Source: an uncultured Phascolarctobacterium sp.
Lineage (GTDB): Bacteria; Bacillota; Negativicutes; Acidaminococcales; Acidaminococcaceae
NCBI RefSeq assembly: GCF_905212365.1
Contig: NZ_CAJMEH010000006.1
Location: 1-55,383, forward strand
Direction of reading: 5' to 3'
Length of the DNA: 55,383 nt
Part shown: in pieces, positions 17,944 through 25,495 of the stretch
Numbering within the stretch: the stretch's first letter is position 1
Layout: each line of letters starts with the position of its first letter
The notes under the pieces: model-generated
Told to the model about the DNA's origin: nothing
What the model saw: only the letters and a program-made list of their open reading frames with translations
Databases searched by the model: none
Made by a program: the position numbers and the translations under genes

Positions 17944-18903
17944 ATGTTGTCTGATGAAAATAAGTTAAGAATTTTTACTGGTAATGCAAACCCTGATTTA
18001 GCGCGCGAAATTGCCGCTTACCTGGGAACCACCGTGGGCGATTCCGTAGTTAACCGCTTTAACAATGGTGAAATTCAGGTAATGATCAACGAAAGCGTGC
18101 GCGGCAAGGATATCTTTATCGTACAGCCTACCTGCGGCCCCATTGTTAACGACAATGTTATGGAGCTTTTGATTATGGCCGACGCCTTCAAACGCGCCAG
18201 CGCCAACCATATTACCGCAGTTATTCCTTACTATGGCTATGCCCGTCAGGACCGCAAGGCCCGCGGCCGCGAGCCCATTACCGCCAAGCTGATGGCCGAC
18301 CTGCTGGAAACCGCAGGCATCACCCGCGTAGTGACCATCGACCTGCACGCAGCACAAATCCAAGGCTTCTTCAATATCCCCTTTGACCATATGCCCGGCG
18401 GCCCGCTGCTGGCAGAATACATTAAGAGCAAAAATCTGGACAACATGGTTGTCATCTCCCCCGACCTAGGCGGCGTAAGCCGTGCCCGCGGCTTTGCCGA
18501 AATTCTTAACGCCCCCATGGCCATCATCGACAAACGCCGTCCTGAACCCGGCGTAGCCGAGGTTATGAATCTTATTGGCGACGTTAAGGGCAAAAACTGC
18601 ATTTTGGTCGACGATATGGTGGACACCGCAGGCTCATTAACCGAAGGCGCACGCGCACTCAAAAAATTCGGCGCTAACGAAATTTACGCATGCTGCACCC
18701 ACCCCATTCTGACCGACCCGGCGCTGTCTCGTATCGCTCAATCCGATATCAACGAGCTGGTTGTGACCAATACCATTCCGCTGCCTCCTTCTAAGAAGCA
18801 TCCGAAGATTAAGGTATTGTCCATTGCGCCTATTTTGGCAGAAACCATCCTGCGCATTTACAATGATTGGTCTGTAAGCCAATTATTCGACATTAAGAAA
18901 TAA
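17944..18903 (+). CDS. prs: Ribose-phosphate pyrophosphokinase (PRPP synthetase)
   Basis: I start at the ATG at 17944, which has GGAGGG 7 nt upstream; a TTG at 17929 is also in frame. The 319-residue enzyme makes PRPP from ribose-5-phosphate and ATP. Typical blocks are FTGNANPDLAREIA, FNNGEIQV, the PYYGYARQDRK flexible loop, VVTIDLHAAQIQGFF and the PRPP loop VDDMVDTAGSLTEGA. It feeds nucleotide, His and Trp synthesis. It is the last member of a housekeeping run and is closed by a strong terminator. Confidence 0.96.
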   Translation: MLSDENKLRIFTGNANPDLAREIAAYLGTTVGDSVVNRFNNGEIQVMINESVRGKDIFIVQPTCGPIVNDNVMELLIMADAFKRASANHITAVIPYYGYARQDRKARGREPITAKLMADLLETAGITRVVTIDLHAAQIQGFFNIPFDHMPGGPLLAEYIKSKNLDNMVVISPDLGGVSRARGFAEILNAPMAIIDKRRPEPGVAEVMNLIGDVKGKNCILVDDMVDTAGSLTEGARALKKFGANEIYACCTHPILTDPALSRIAQSDINELVVTNTIPLPPSKKHPKIKVLSIAPILAETILRIYNDWSVSQLFDIKK

Positions 18904-18927
18904 AAGCGCACAATCCAATAGTCTATT

Positions 18928-18957
18928 AAAGGCTTGCCTCAGGCAAGCCTTTTCTTT
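18928..18957 (+). terminator. Intrinsic terminator after prs
   Basis: AAAGGCTTGCCT and AGGCAAGCCTTT form a perfect 12-bp hairpin (18928-18952), followed by TCTTTT. Confidence 0.85.
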
Positions 18958-18966
18958 TAAAACGCT

Positions 18967-19752
18967 ATGAGAATTATTTATATTATTATCACCAGCGCTT
19001 TGCTGAGCACAGCGCTGCTGTGGCTGGGACGCTTCGGCAAATTACAGCGGCGCACAGCCGCCATGCTGGCAGCCGTAAGCATGCTGTGCAGCGGCGTGCT
19101 GCTGCTTTTGGCCGTGCTGCCCGGCAACAGCTTTTACGGCCCTGTTCTGACCCACGGCATCAGCGGCAAAAAGCAAATCGCCCTGACCTTTGACGACGGC
19201 CCCTATCAGCCCTATACGCAAAAGCTGCTGCAAGTTCTAGCAGCTAAAAATGTCCGCGCCACCTTCTTTATGGTAGGCGAAAACGCCGCCCGCCATCCGG
19301 AAATAGTACGCTTAGTGCAAAGCCGGGGACACCAAATTGCCTTGCATGCCGGTTATCACCAGGACCTGCTGAAGCTATCTGCGCCGCAGCTCCAGGAAAA
19401 TATCGCTTACGGCAAGCGCACTTTAGAACAGCTTACCGACCAGCCCGTGCGCTATATGCGCCCGCCCCACGGCTTTAAGGACTGGCAGGTTATGCACGCT
19501 ATGGAAAGCGCAGGACTGCAGGCCGTCAATTGGAGCGTTATTCCCCGCGATTGGACCAACCCCGGCACGGAACAAATCGTCAGCCGCGTTTGCAGCAGCG
19601 CCGAGCCCGGCGCCATCGTCCTGCTTCACGACGGCGACAGCCCCAAGCAAACAGCCCCCCGCGAGCAAACCGTCGCCGCCACGGCGCAAATCATCGACCG
19701 TTTACGAGCGGATGGTTATGAATTTGTCACGATAGAGCAGCTTGTAAAATAA
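18967..19752 (+). CDS. Polysaccharide deacetylase family protein
   Basis: The 261-residue protein has two N-terminal hydrophobic segments (about residues 1-20 and 30-50), then a NodB domain. TFDDGP (motif 1) and ATFFMVGENAARHP are clear. Motif 2 reads HAGYHQ, with both metal-binding histidines kept, and RPPHG and LLHDGD follow (motifs 3 and 5). The enzyme would remove N-acetyl groups from peptidoglycan or another GlcNAc polymer outside the membrane. It starts only 10 nt after the prs terminator with no clear ribosome site, so the start could be off by some codons. The stop lies inside a long palindrome. Confidence 0.85.
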   Translation: MRIIYIIITSALLSTALLWLGRFGKLQRRTAAMLAAVSMLCSGVLLLLAVLPGNSFYGPVLTHGISGKKQIALTFDDGPYQPYTQKLLQVLAAKNVRATFFMVGENAARHPEIVRLVQSRGHQIALHAGYHQDLLKLSAPQLQENIAYGKRTLEQLTDQPVRYMRPPHGFKDWQVMHAMESAGLQAVNWSVIPRDWTNPGTEQIVSRVCSSAEPGAIVLLHDGDSPKQTAPREQTVAATAQIIDRLRADGYEFVTIEQLVK

Positions 19753-19963
19753 CGTAAAATAAGCCATTACTTTATTTCTGAGGGAATTAGAGGTTTAGCT
19801 CATAAGTGCTTAGAACCATAGAAGCGAGGGCGTACCTTCCTGCGCTTATGCTGACAAATTTTCCCGCAAGCTTCGTTATGGTTCTGCACGCAATGAGCGT
19901 AAAAAACCGGAGTTGACCGAAGAAATATGTAATGGCGTGAACATAGTAAAATAAATTTACAAA
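19742..19963. repeat. Long imperfect palindrome between the deacetylase gene and pth
   Basis: Several successive arms pair across the whole spacer. GCCATTACTTTATTTCT (19763-19779) pairs with AGAAATATGTAATGGC (19921-19936). AGCTCATAAGTGC (19797-19809) pairs imperfectly with GCACGCAATGAGCGT (19886-19900), and AGAACCATAGAAGC (19812-19825) pairs with GCTTCGTTATGGTTCT (19870-19885). An outer CTTGTAAAAT/ATTTACAAAG pairing reaches the deacetylase stop and the edge of the pth ribosome site. As RNA it would form one long hairpin of about 200 nt. It may be a MITE-like mobile repeat or a structured RNA; no open frame is seen. Confidence 0.6.
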
Positions 19964-19976
19964 GGAGAAAAAAGTA

Positions 19977-20588
19977 ATGAAACTCATCGTCGGTCTGGGC
20001 AATATTGGCCGCGAATACGCCAATACCCGCCACAACATCGGCTTTATGGTAGCGGACGAGCTGGCCAAACGCTATGGCGTAGCCTTCGGCAAGGAGGACC
20101 GCAGCGCTTACTGCGCCGAATACCGCGCCCCCGAAAAAATTTTAATTATCAAACCCACCACCTATATGAATCTCAGCGGTATCGCCGTTGGCGCTTACGC
20201 CAATTTCTATCATATCGCGCCGGAAGACATCGCCGTTATCCAGGACGATATGGATATGCCCGTGGGACAGCTGCGCATTCGCCGCAAGGGCAGCGCAGGC
20301 GGCCACAACGGCTTAAAATCCATCATTGAGCATTTAGGCACCAGCGACTTTGCCCGTTTTAAAATCGGCATCGGCCATCCCGCCCGCAATAATCAAGCCG
20401 TTATCAGCCACGTACTGCATCAATTCCAAGGCGCAGATAAAGAAGCCATCGACCAAGCCGTGCAGGAAATGGCCGACGCTTTGCAGCAATGGGTTAAGAC
20501 AGGCGATTTGGAGGCAGTAATGACCCAGCACAATAAAAAGAAGCCTAAAAAAGAGGAGCAGCCCGACGCTGCTGCAGTTGATAAGTAA
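19977..20588 (+). CDS. pth: Peptidyl-tRNA hydrolase
   Basis: The 203-residue enzyme recycles peptidyl-tRNA by cutting the ester bond. The N-terminus LIVGLGNIGREYANTRHNIGF holds the catalytic His (N-x-RHN). KPTTYMNLSG, DDMDMPVGQLRIRRKGSAGG and HNGLKSI complete the family pattern. The C-terminal tail is lysine-rich and likely disordered. The ATG has AAAGGAG 10 nt upstream. Its ribosome site touches the long palindrome at 19742-19963, so that structure might affect translation. Confidence 0.95.
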   Translation: MKLIVGLGNIGREYANTRHNIGFMVADELAKRYGVAFGKEDRSAYCAEYRAPEKILIIKPTTYMNLSGIAVGAYANFYHIAPEDIAVIQDDMDMPVGQLRIRRKGSAGGHNGLKSIIEHLGTSDFARFKIGIGHPARNNQAVISHVLHQFQGADKEAIDQAVQEMADALQQWVKTGDLEAVMTQHNKKKPKKEEQPDAAAVDK

Positions 20589-20698
20589 GCCTGATTATAA
20601 AATTGCTAATGCAGATGAAGATAATTTTTATATTGCTACTTTTCAGAAGCTTACTTTCTTGCTAAAATATATTTAAGAAACAAAAGGAGGTAGCTCGC

Positions 20699-21313
20699 AT
20701 GAAAAAATTTATTCTTTGCATTCTTTGCTTACTAATCTGTTCCATTGGCGCAGCGGCAGCTCCCGCCAAAAAGGTTGTGCTGTGGTATCAGGTACCGGAC
20801 GTAATTTTAGAAGCGCAGAATCCGGAAAACGATACGGAAAAAGGCCAAAAGGAACTGGAAGCCTTCATTCAGGAACAATACGGCAAACGCTTCGCCATTC
20901 AATCGCTTAAACGCGCTCCGCAAAAAGAGCTCACCGTCGAAGACGTTTCTTTAATCACTCGCCCTGCCTGGATACCCGTAATCGTTAAAATCGATTTGGC
21001 AGGCGCAGGCACCGGAGAAAAATTAGTCGGCAAGTACGCCACCGTCAAGGTTTCGCTGCAAGAAAGCGTCGTTGCAGACGGTCAAATCTTTACTTACGAT
21101 TACGGCATTAAGGAATACGACAGCAGTATGCTGCGCGTTGCCGGTTATGTTGTCGCCAGCGAGGACGACCCGCGCATCAATACCAAAAACGCCGTCAACG
21201 ATTGCCTTACGGAAGCCTGCACCTTGAATACTAAAGTAAATCGCTATGCCGACCCAGCGGCTTATGAAAAAGAGAACGCTCGTTATAACGGCGAATTTCA
21301 AAATATAAAATAA
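20699..21313 (+). CDS. Secreted protein of unknown function
   Basis: The 204-residue protein has a clear signal peptide (MKKFILCILCLLICSIGAAA, likely cut after AAA). The mature part of about 180 residues is alpha/beta in character. I recognise no family. A segment VPVIVKIDLAGAGTG and the later VKVSLQESVVADGQIFTYDY look like an edge-strand domain. It would sit in the periplasm of a diderm cell. AGGAGG precedes the ATG at 20699. It stands alone, ending before a bidirectional terminator. Confidence 0.7.
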   Translation: MKKFILCILCLLICSIGAAAAPAKKVVLWYQVPDVILEAQNPENDTEKGQKELEAFIQEQYGKRFAIQSLKRAPQKELTVEDVSLITRPAWIPVIVKIDLAGAGTGEKLVGKYATVKVSLQESVVADGQIFTYDYGIKEYDSSMLRVAGYVVASEDDPRINTKNAVNDCLTEACTLNTKVNRYADPAAYEKENARYNGEFQNIK

Positions 21314-21342
21314 TTCAGGGCCAGCGCCCTTAGTAAAAAACA

Positions 21343-21408
21343 AAAGCTCTGAAGCTTAGCGCACCGCAGCAGCAAACTGCGGTCCAAGGCTTCAGAGCTT
21401 TTTATTTA
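21343..21408. terminator. Bidirectional terminator between convergent genes
   Basis: AAAGCTCTGAAGC and GCTTCAGAGCTTT pair around an inner CCGCAG/CTGCGG hairpin. T-rich tracts follow on both sides (TTTTTATTTAT on plus, TTTTGTTTTTT on minus). It ends the secreted-protein gene and the pcp gene, whose last codons it overlaps. Confidence 0.85.
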
Positions 21409-22009
21409 TCGTACATTATCTGCGACAGAGCTTTAATGATAAGCTGCAAAAGCTGCGCCGATTTTTCCAATGGCAGCGCCAATTTTTCGTCCAGCACCAT
21501 TTCCGGCAGCAGCGGCACATGGACAAAGCCCACCTTCACAGCGCTGCCGGCAAAATGATGACAGGCCATAAAAAAATATCGTTGCACACATAACCGCCGG
21601 TAGTATAGCCCAGCTGCACCGGGTAATGCGCTGCCTGCAGCCGCCGCACCAGCTCATGCACCGGCAGCGTGGCAAAATAAGCCGCAGGCCCACCTGCAAC
21701 AATAGTTTCATTCCACGGCTTGCGCCCCAAATTATCCTCGATTAAAGCGTCCCGCACATTAACAGCCACCGTATCCATATGCACATGACGGCTGCCGCTG
21801 TCCATTCCCGTCAGCAAAATCACGTCCGGCTGCACCTGCTCTGCTCGTTCCAGCAGCATTCTGCCAGCCAAGCCAAAAATATTGGGCAGCCGCAGCTTTT
21901 CAATTTTAAAATCGCCCACGCTCTCCGGCTGCGCACGCACCGCCTCCCACGAAGGATTGATTTGGTAATGGGCGAAAGGGTCAAACCCTGTTAATAAAAG
22001 CTTTTTCAT
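21402..22009 (-). pseudogene. pcp: Pyroglutamyl-peptidase I with a frameshift in a 7-T run
   Basis: The first frame (22009 down to 21536) begins MKKLLLTGFDPF and matches Pcp, a cysteine peptidase that removes N-terminal pyroglutamate. It includes the catalytic-Cys region GGYVCNDIF. After that the frame leaves the family (LWPVIILPAAL, then stop). The family sequence resumes in another frame: MACHHFAGSAVKVGFVHVPL, which has the catalytic His, through to ...SQIMYDK ending at 21402. The break lies at a run of seven T (minus strand) at 21570-21576; eight would restore the frame. It could be a sequencing error, a true loss, or slippage. No strong ribosome site is seen. Confidence 0.8.
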
Positions 22010-22095
22010 TATTCGTTATTTCTTTCCAAATATACAAGCTAACCCTTAAGACACAAAATAAGACAATAAATGAATTATAAGAGCTATACTAATTA

Positions 22096-22126
22096 TAAAA
22101 AAGCCCCTAGAGCCAGTCTAGGGGCG
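22096..22126 (-). terminator. Terminator after tRNA-Thr
   Basis: On the minus strand, GCCCCTAGA and TCTAGGGGC pair, followed by TTTTTTAT. It lies 10 nt past the tRNA 3' end. Confidence 0.85.
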
Positions 22127-22135
22127 GTTTTACAT

Positions 22136-22211
22136 TGGAGCTACTGACGGGACTCGAACCTGCGACCTGCTGATTACGAATCAGCTGCTCTACCAACTGA
22201 GCTACAGTAGC
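22136..22211 (-). tRNA. tRNA-Thr (anticodon CGT)
   Basis: Read on the minus strand, it is a 76-nt cloverleaf. The acceptor is GCTACTG...CAGTAGC, and the D arm has AGCTCAGTTGGTAGAGC. The anticodon stem CTGAT...ATCAG has loop TCGTA, giving CGT, and the T arm is GCAGGTTCGAGTCCCG. The CCA end is encoded. It decodes ACG threonine codons. It sits just downstream of the XRE regulator gene on the same strand and may be co-transcribed with it. Confidence 0.95.
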
Positions 22212-22229
22212 ATGGAAAGTATGCGGTTA

Positions 22230-22652
22230 TTAAGGTTTCTGGGCCGCTTCGCTTTCGGCAGCCTTAGCCGCAGCCATCTCTGCCTTCGTGCGGCGCTTTC
22301 TTGTCTTCTTCGCGCTGTTAATGCCGGATTTTTTAATGACCTTAGCCAGCTCGGAAATAATATGCAGCTCGTCCACCGAACAGCCTTTAAGTAAATCGGA
22401 CAGCTCGTTGCAATAAATCTGCTCGCTGCGATGAATATTATCACATAACAGCTCGTCTACCGACACATCCAGCACATTAGCCAAATGAATAATCGTAGGC
22501 AGGCCCAACTTAGTATTACCAGTTTCTATATTGCTGATATGCGGAGTCGACAAACCGGTTAAACCAGCTATATTCCCTTGGGTTAAACCCTTACGCGCAC
22601 GCGCAGCCTTAATCCGCAGGCCGATAGCCTTATAATCAATGTCTAACTTCAC
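22230..22652 (-). CDS. XRE family helix-turn-helix regulator
   Basis: The GTG start at 22652 follows AAGGAG. The 140-residue protein has a Cro/CI-type HTH in residues 8-65 (GLRIKAARARKGLTQGNIAG, then STPHISNIETGNTKLG as recognition helix). A middle segment follows, and the tail is basic and Ala/Lys-rich (KKTRKRRTKAEMAAAKAAES), probably disordered. Targets are unknown. It lies between the larA-like gene and tRNA-Thr. Confidence 0.85.
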   Translation of the reverse strand: MKLDIDYKAIGLRIKAARARKGLTQGNIAGLTGLSTPHISNIETGNTKLGLPTIIHLANVLDVSVDELLCDNIHRSEQIYCNELSDLLKGCSVDELHIISELAKVIKKSGINSAKKTRKRRTKAEMAAAKAAESEAAQKP

Positions 22653-22762
22653 AAAAGTCTCTCCTTTTAATTAACTTACCGTGTTGTAATAACATTATGA
22701 TTATAGCCGAAATTCTCTTAAAAGGCAAGATGTATCCACAATATTTTTTAATAAAACAGCAT

Positions 22763-24040
22763 TTATTTTTTCAGCACCGGCACAGTCAAGCTGCCTTGAG
22801 GCATCAGCAGGATTTTATAATCGGATCCAACATATTTTTCAGCCAAAGCGATGGCCTCGTCCACATCGTCCACAGCTTCAAACAGCAAATCCTTGGCCAG
22901 CTTTTTATCAAGCGCCGACACCAAAATAAAACGCGCCTTTTTCATCAAGCGAGTGATAGCGAAGGCCTTATGCGCGCCAATGACGAAATTCTTAGCCAAC
23001 TGCTCCTTAATCGCATCGGGAGAAGGATGTTCCTGCAAAGCCTTTTCCAAGGCGGCGCTGCCGCTGCCCTCCTCGCATTCGCCCAAAATAATAACCACGC
23101 CGCCTTCCTTTACAGCGCACCAGGCGTTATCCATCGTTTTTTGCAGCTGGTAAATATTGATATCCTTAGGATAACCGCCGCAGCTGGCGATAACGATATC
23201 CGCTGGCTGCTCGATAGGCGCGCCGTAAACCTGCTCCACAAATTTGCAAGCTTCCAAATGCGCCGTCTCCCAATGTCCGGCAAAAATTTTTAAGAATTGC
23301 TTCTGCGCGTCCAAAATAACATTGAACAGGAACATCTTATGCTCCTTGGCAAAAAGGCGCACGCCCTCTATCTGATCGTCGTACACCGGATTGCCGTGCA
23401 GCTTGCCCAGCTGCGAATCAGGGCTCATCATCAGGCTGTGATTTTTGCGCACGGTTTCCATAGCCGCCACGCCGGGCAGCACTGCCTTGCGCCCACCGCC
23501 AAAGCCGCTGAAGAAATGATACACAATAGTCCCGGTTAAAATTACCAGGTCGACGTCGCAAATCAATTTATTCAGCCACACCGGCGTGCCAAAAGACGTT
23601 TCGCCAAAATAAACGAAATCCTCCTGCGCATGGCAATCGCTGTTGTACATTAGCAGACGAGCCGCCGCGTCAGCGCCGACCTGCTCCACCATCTCCTCAC
23701 GGCTCATGTTGCGATGCGTACCCAGAGCGAAAACTATGCGCATATCCTCGTCCTTTACGCCCAGCTTGTTCATCTCATTCAGCAAAATTGGCATAAAGTC
23801 ATGCGTATTGGCGACGCGGGTAGAATCGTTGCAGATAAAAGCTACTTTCATTCCCGGTTTCACAAGCTTATCAATAGGCTCGCTGTCAATCGGGTGATAA
23901 AGCGCGTCCAGTATGGCAGCCTCTAAATTTTCCAAAGGAGGAAACTGCGCGATTTTAATTTCGTCCAGCACGCGCTCGCGCTCCAAAGTAAAAGTTTTGT
24001 AGCCACGCCCATATTTGTACTTATAAGTTGCCTGTGTCAT
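22763..24040 (-). CDS. LarA-like nickel-dependent racemase family protein
   Basis: The 425-residue protein matches the LarA fold (DUF2088). It shows ALGTHRNMSREEM (His loop) and YHFFSGFGGGRKAVLPGVA, which holds the lysine that binds the nickel-pincer cofactor. SCGGYPKDINIYQLQKTMDN is also present. LarA interconverts D- and L-lactate; many homologues act on other 2-hydroxy acids, so the substrate is open. No LarB, LarC or LarE cofactor genes are present in the window. The ATG at 24040 has a GGAGGTGG site. It is a single gene, with the EamA transporter upstream on the same strand. Confidence 0.85.
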   Translation of the reverse strand: MTQATYKYKYGRGYKTFTLERERVLDEIKIAQFPPLENLEAAILDALYHPIDSEPIDKLVKPGMKVAFICNDSTRVANTHDFMPILLNEMNKLGVKDEDMRIVFALGTHRNMSREEMVEQVGADAAARLLMYNSDCHAQEDFVYFGETSFGTPVWLNKLICDVDLVILTGTIVYHFFSGFGGGRKAVLPGVAAMETVRKNHSLMMSPDSQLGKLHGNPVYDDQIEGVRLFAKEHKMFLFNVILDAQKQFLKIFAGHWETAHLEACKFVEQVYGAPIEQPADIVIASCGGYPKDINIYQLQKTMDNAWCAVKEGGVVIILGECEEGSGSAALEKALQEHPSPDAIKEQLAKNFVIGAHKAFAITRLMKKARFILVSALDKKLAKDLLFEAVDDVDEAIALAEKYVGSDYKILLMPQGSLTVPVLKK

Positions 24041-24177
24041 TGTCCCACCTCCGCTTATTTTTAATAATATTTTACCATGTTTACTGCCGCTCTGTCACCA
24101 TTACTCAATTCATCAGTTGTAAGTATAAGCCGAACTTTATAGTTGCCAGGCACAAGCTTTATCGGCTATTTCAGCTC

Positions 24178-25050
24178 CTACTTCTTCGGCAGCGACAAAA
24201 GCAGCACCGTAAAAATAATGCAGCCCATGCCGATTAAATCCGGCAGCAGCAGCTTCGTATCCAGCAACAGCACCACGGCGATAATCGAAGCTAAGGGCTC
24301 GGCGCAGGAAATCAGGCTGGCTTTAGTCGGCCCAACAATTTTCAGCCCCTGCAAATACAAAGCGTAGCTGGCCACAGTCGCGCCTAAAATCAAATAGCCC
24401 ATCGCCAGCACCGCCGCCGTATCCCAACTGCCGACAGGCGCGAAAGGATTGCGCCAAAGCAGCAGAAACAAACCGGATAACAGCTGCCCCCAACCGATAA
24501 TCACAGTCGCGTGATATTTTTTTAGCATCTCTACCGGCTTAATGCTGTAATATGCGTAGGACACCGCTGATGCCAAACCGATGGTCAAGGCCGCGGGCGA
24601 CAGCGCCAGGCTGTCCAGGCTGCCATGGGTAGCAATCAAAAATACGCCCGCCACCGCGCCCACAATGCCTAACAGCTCGCGCCCCTCCGGCAGGCGGCGG
24701 TTCTTATAGCTCATCCACAGCATCACATAAATGGGCGCCATGTATTGCAGCACGGTAGCCGTCGCCGCGTTGCACAAAGCTATAGTGTAATAAAAGCCCA
24801 GCTGCGCGCCTAAAATACCTAAGAACGAAAATTCCAGCAAATCCCTGGGATTGGAATGCAAAGCCTGCACAATATTCTGCTTCTGCACCACAACGGCAAA
24901 GCTTAAAAACAGCAGGCCGCCGATAATCTGACGCACCATAACCAGCCACACCGCGTCCGCCTGATGATATTGATATAAATATTGACCGGATACGCCGCCC
25001 ATGCCCCAGCAAGCCGCAGCGCCCACAATCAAAAGAATACCCTTAAGCAC
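24178..25050 (-). CDS. EamA/DMT family transporter
   Basis: The 290-residue protein has ten predicted helices in two EamA repeats. The first runs from LLIVGAAACWGMGGVSGQYL; the second includes VASYALYLQGLKIVGPTKAS and LISCAEPLASIIAVVLLL, a very typical EamA block. These carriers move metabolites or amino acids, and the substrate is not predictable. The start is GTG at 25050 with a GAGGAG site. It has its own promoter (25087-25115) facing away from the RNA locus to its right. Confidence 0.88.
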   Translation of the reverse strand: MLKGILLIVGAAACWGMGGVSGQYLYQYHQADAVWLVMVRQIIGGLLFLSFAVVVQKQNIVQALHSNPRDLLEFSFLGILGAQLGFYYTIALCNAATATVLQYMAPIYVMLWMSYKNRRLPEGRELLGIVGAVAGVFLIATHGSLDSLALSPAALTIGLASAVSYAYYSIKPVEMLKKYHATVIIGWGQLLSGLFLLLWRNPFAPVGSWDTAAVLAMGYLILGATVASYALYLQGLKIVGPTKASLISCAEPLASIIAVVLLLDTKLLLPDLIGMGCIIFTVLLLSLPKK

Positions 25051-25086
25051 GTTGTTACTCCTCGTATACTAAAGTAATATAAATTT

Positions 25087-25115
25087 ACTATAACACTTTT
25101 AACGCTACTTGTCTA
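25087..25115 (-). promoter_or_regulatory. Promoter of the EamA transporter gene
   Basis: Minus strand TAGACA (25110-25115), a 17-nt spacer and TATAGT (25087-25092), about 37 nt from the GTG start. It lies downstream of the minus-strand terminator at 25141-25182, so the transporter does not depend on transcription from further upstream. Confidence 0.6.
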
Positions 25116-25137
25116 TGGAAGGAAACCAGAGTATTAT
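25109..25137 (+). promoter_or_regulatory. Divergent plus-strand promoter
   Basis: TTGTCT (25109-25114), a 17-nt spacer and TATTAT (25132-25137). Its -35 box overlaps that of the EamA promoter on the other strand. No coding gene follows on this strand before the terminator ending at 25470, so it would drive a non-coding RNA. Confidence 0.5.
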
Positions 25138-25140
25138 TCC

Positions 25141-25182
25141 AAAATAAAAATACACAACAGCTGCTGATGTCCGTTGTGTATT
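25141..25182 (-). terminator. Minus-strand terminator-like hairpin
   Basis: AATACACAAC and GTTGTGTATT (25149-25158 and 25173-25182) pair; on the minus strand a TTTTTATTTT tract follows. If used, it would end a minus-strand RNA from the 25183-25418 spacer. On the plus strand the same hairpin would be the 5' end of the candidate RNA. Confidence 0.6.
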
Positions 25183-25470
25183 GAAGCTCTGAGTTTTGGA
25201 AAAACGGGCATCCTACGTTGTGTTCTTTACTGACGTTTTCTCCCTATCCACAAGCTTTTGTTCCTCAACTTTGCGTAACCGCCATAAAAATAGCAGGACT
25301 ACAAATAGGCGACCTCGACGAAAGGGGGCAGAGGTACGGATCTAATATAAAACAAGAAATTGTGCCCGCCGCCACATAACGCGGACTCTGTCTCTAAATT
25401 AAAGTCTAAAATTAAAGTAAAAAGCAGAGTAATGCGCTACACTTCTGTCGCATTACTCTGCTTTTATTTT
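25144..25470 (+). ncRNA. Candidate structured non-coding RNA (unidentified, strand not certain)
   Basis: The 445-bp gap has no credible open frame but is rich in pairing. ACGGGCA (25204-25210) can pair with TGCCCG near 25361. CGCC...GGCG (about 25280-25310) encloses an AGCAGGACTACAAATAGG segment, and ACCTC...GAGGT (about 25312-25336) holds a GACGAAAGGGGGCAG loop. A plus promoter at 25109-25137 and a terminator ending at 25470 would give an RNA of about 330 nt. A minus-strand RNA ending at 25141 is the alternative. I compared it by eye with tmRNA, RNase P RNA, SRP RNA and common riboswitch cores and found no match. Confidence 0.4.
25419..25470. terminator. Bidirectional terminator at the end of the LPS/AAA-TOPRIM operon
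   Basis: AAAAGCAGAGTAATGCG and CGCATTACTCTGCTTTT make a 17-bp stem. It is followed by TATTTT on plus and TTTACTTTAATTTT on minus. It closes the minus-strand operon 26 nt after the stop of its last gene, and would also end a plus-strand RNA from 25144. Confidence 0.9.
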
Positions 25471-25495
25471 CTCAAAATAAGCTAGTATTCTCCCC

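Noticed and set aside
19787..20068. Small minus-strand open frames in the palindrome upstream of pth
   Set aside because: They arise from the inverted repeat itself and have no ribosome site or recognisable product.
25280..25350. Hammerhead, glycine or c-di-GMP riboswitch core suggested by GAAA and AGGG segments
   Set aside because: Conserved partner segments (CTGATGA, GGACAG pairings, GCAAACC/GACGCAAAGC) are absent on both strands.
25141..25400. Riboswitch controlling the EamA transporter
   Set aside because: The transporter has its own promoter (25087-25115) downstream of the terminator, so the structured segment cannot be its leader.
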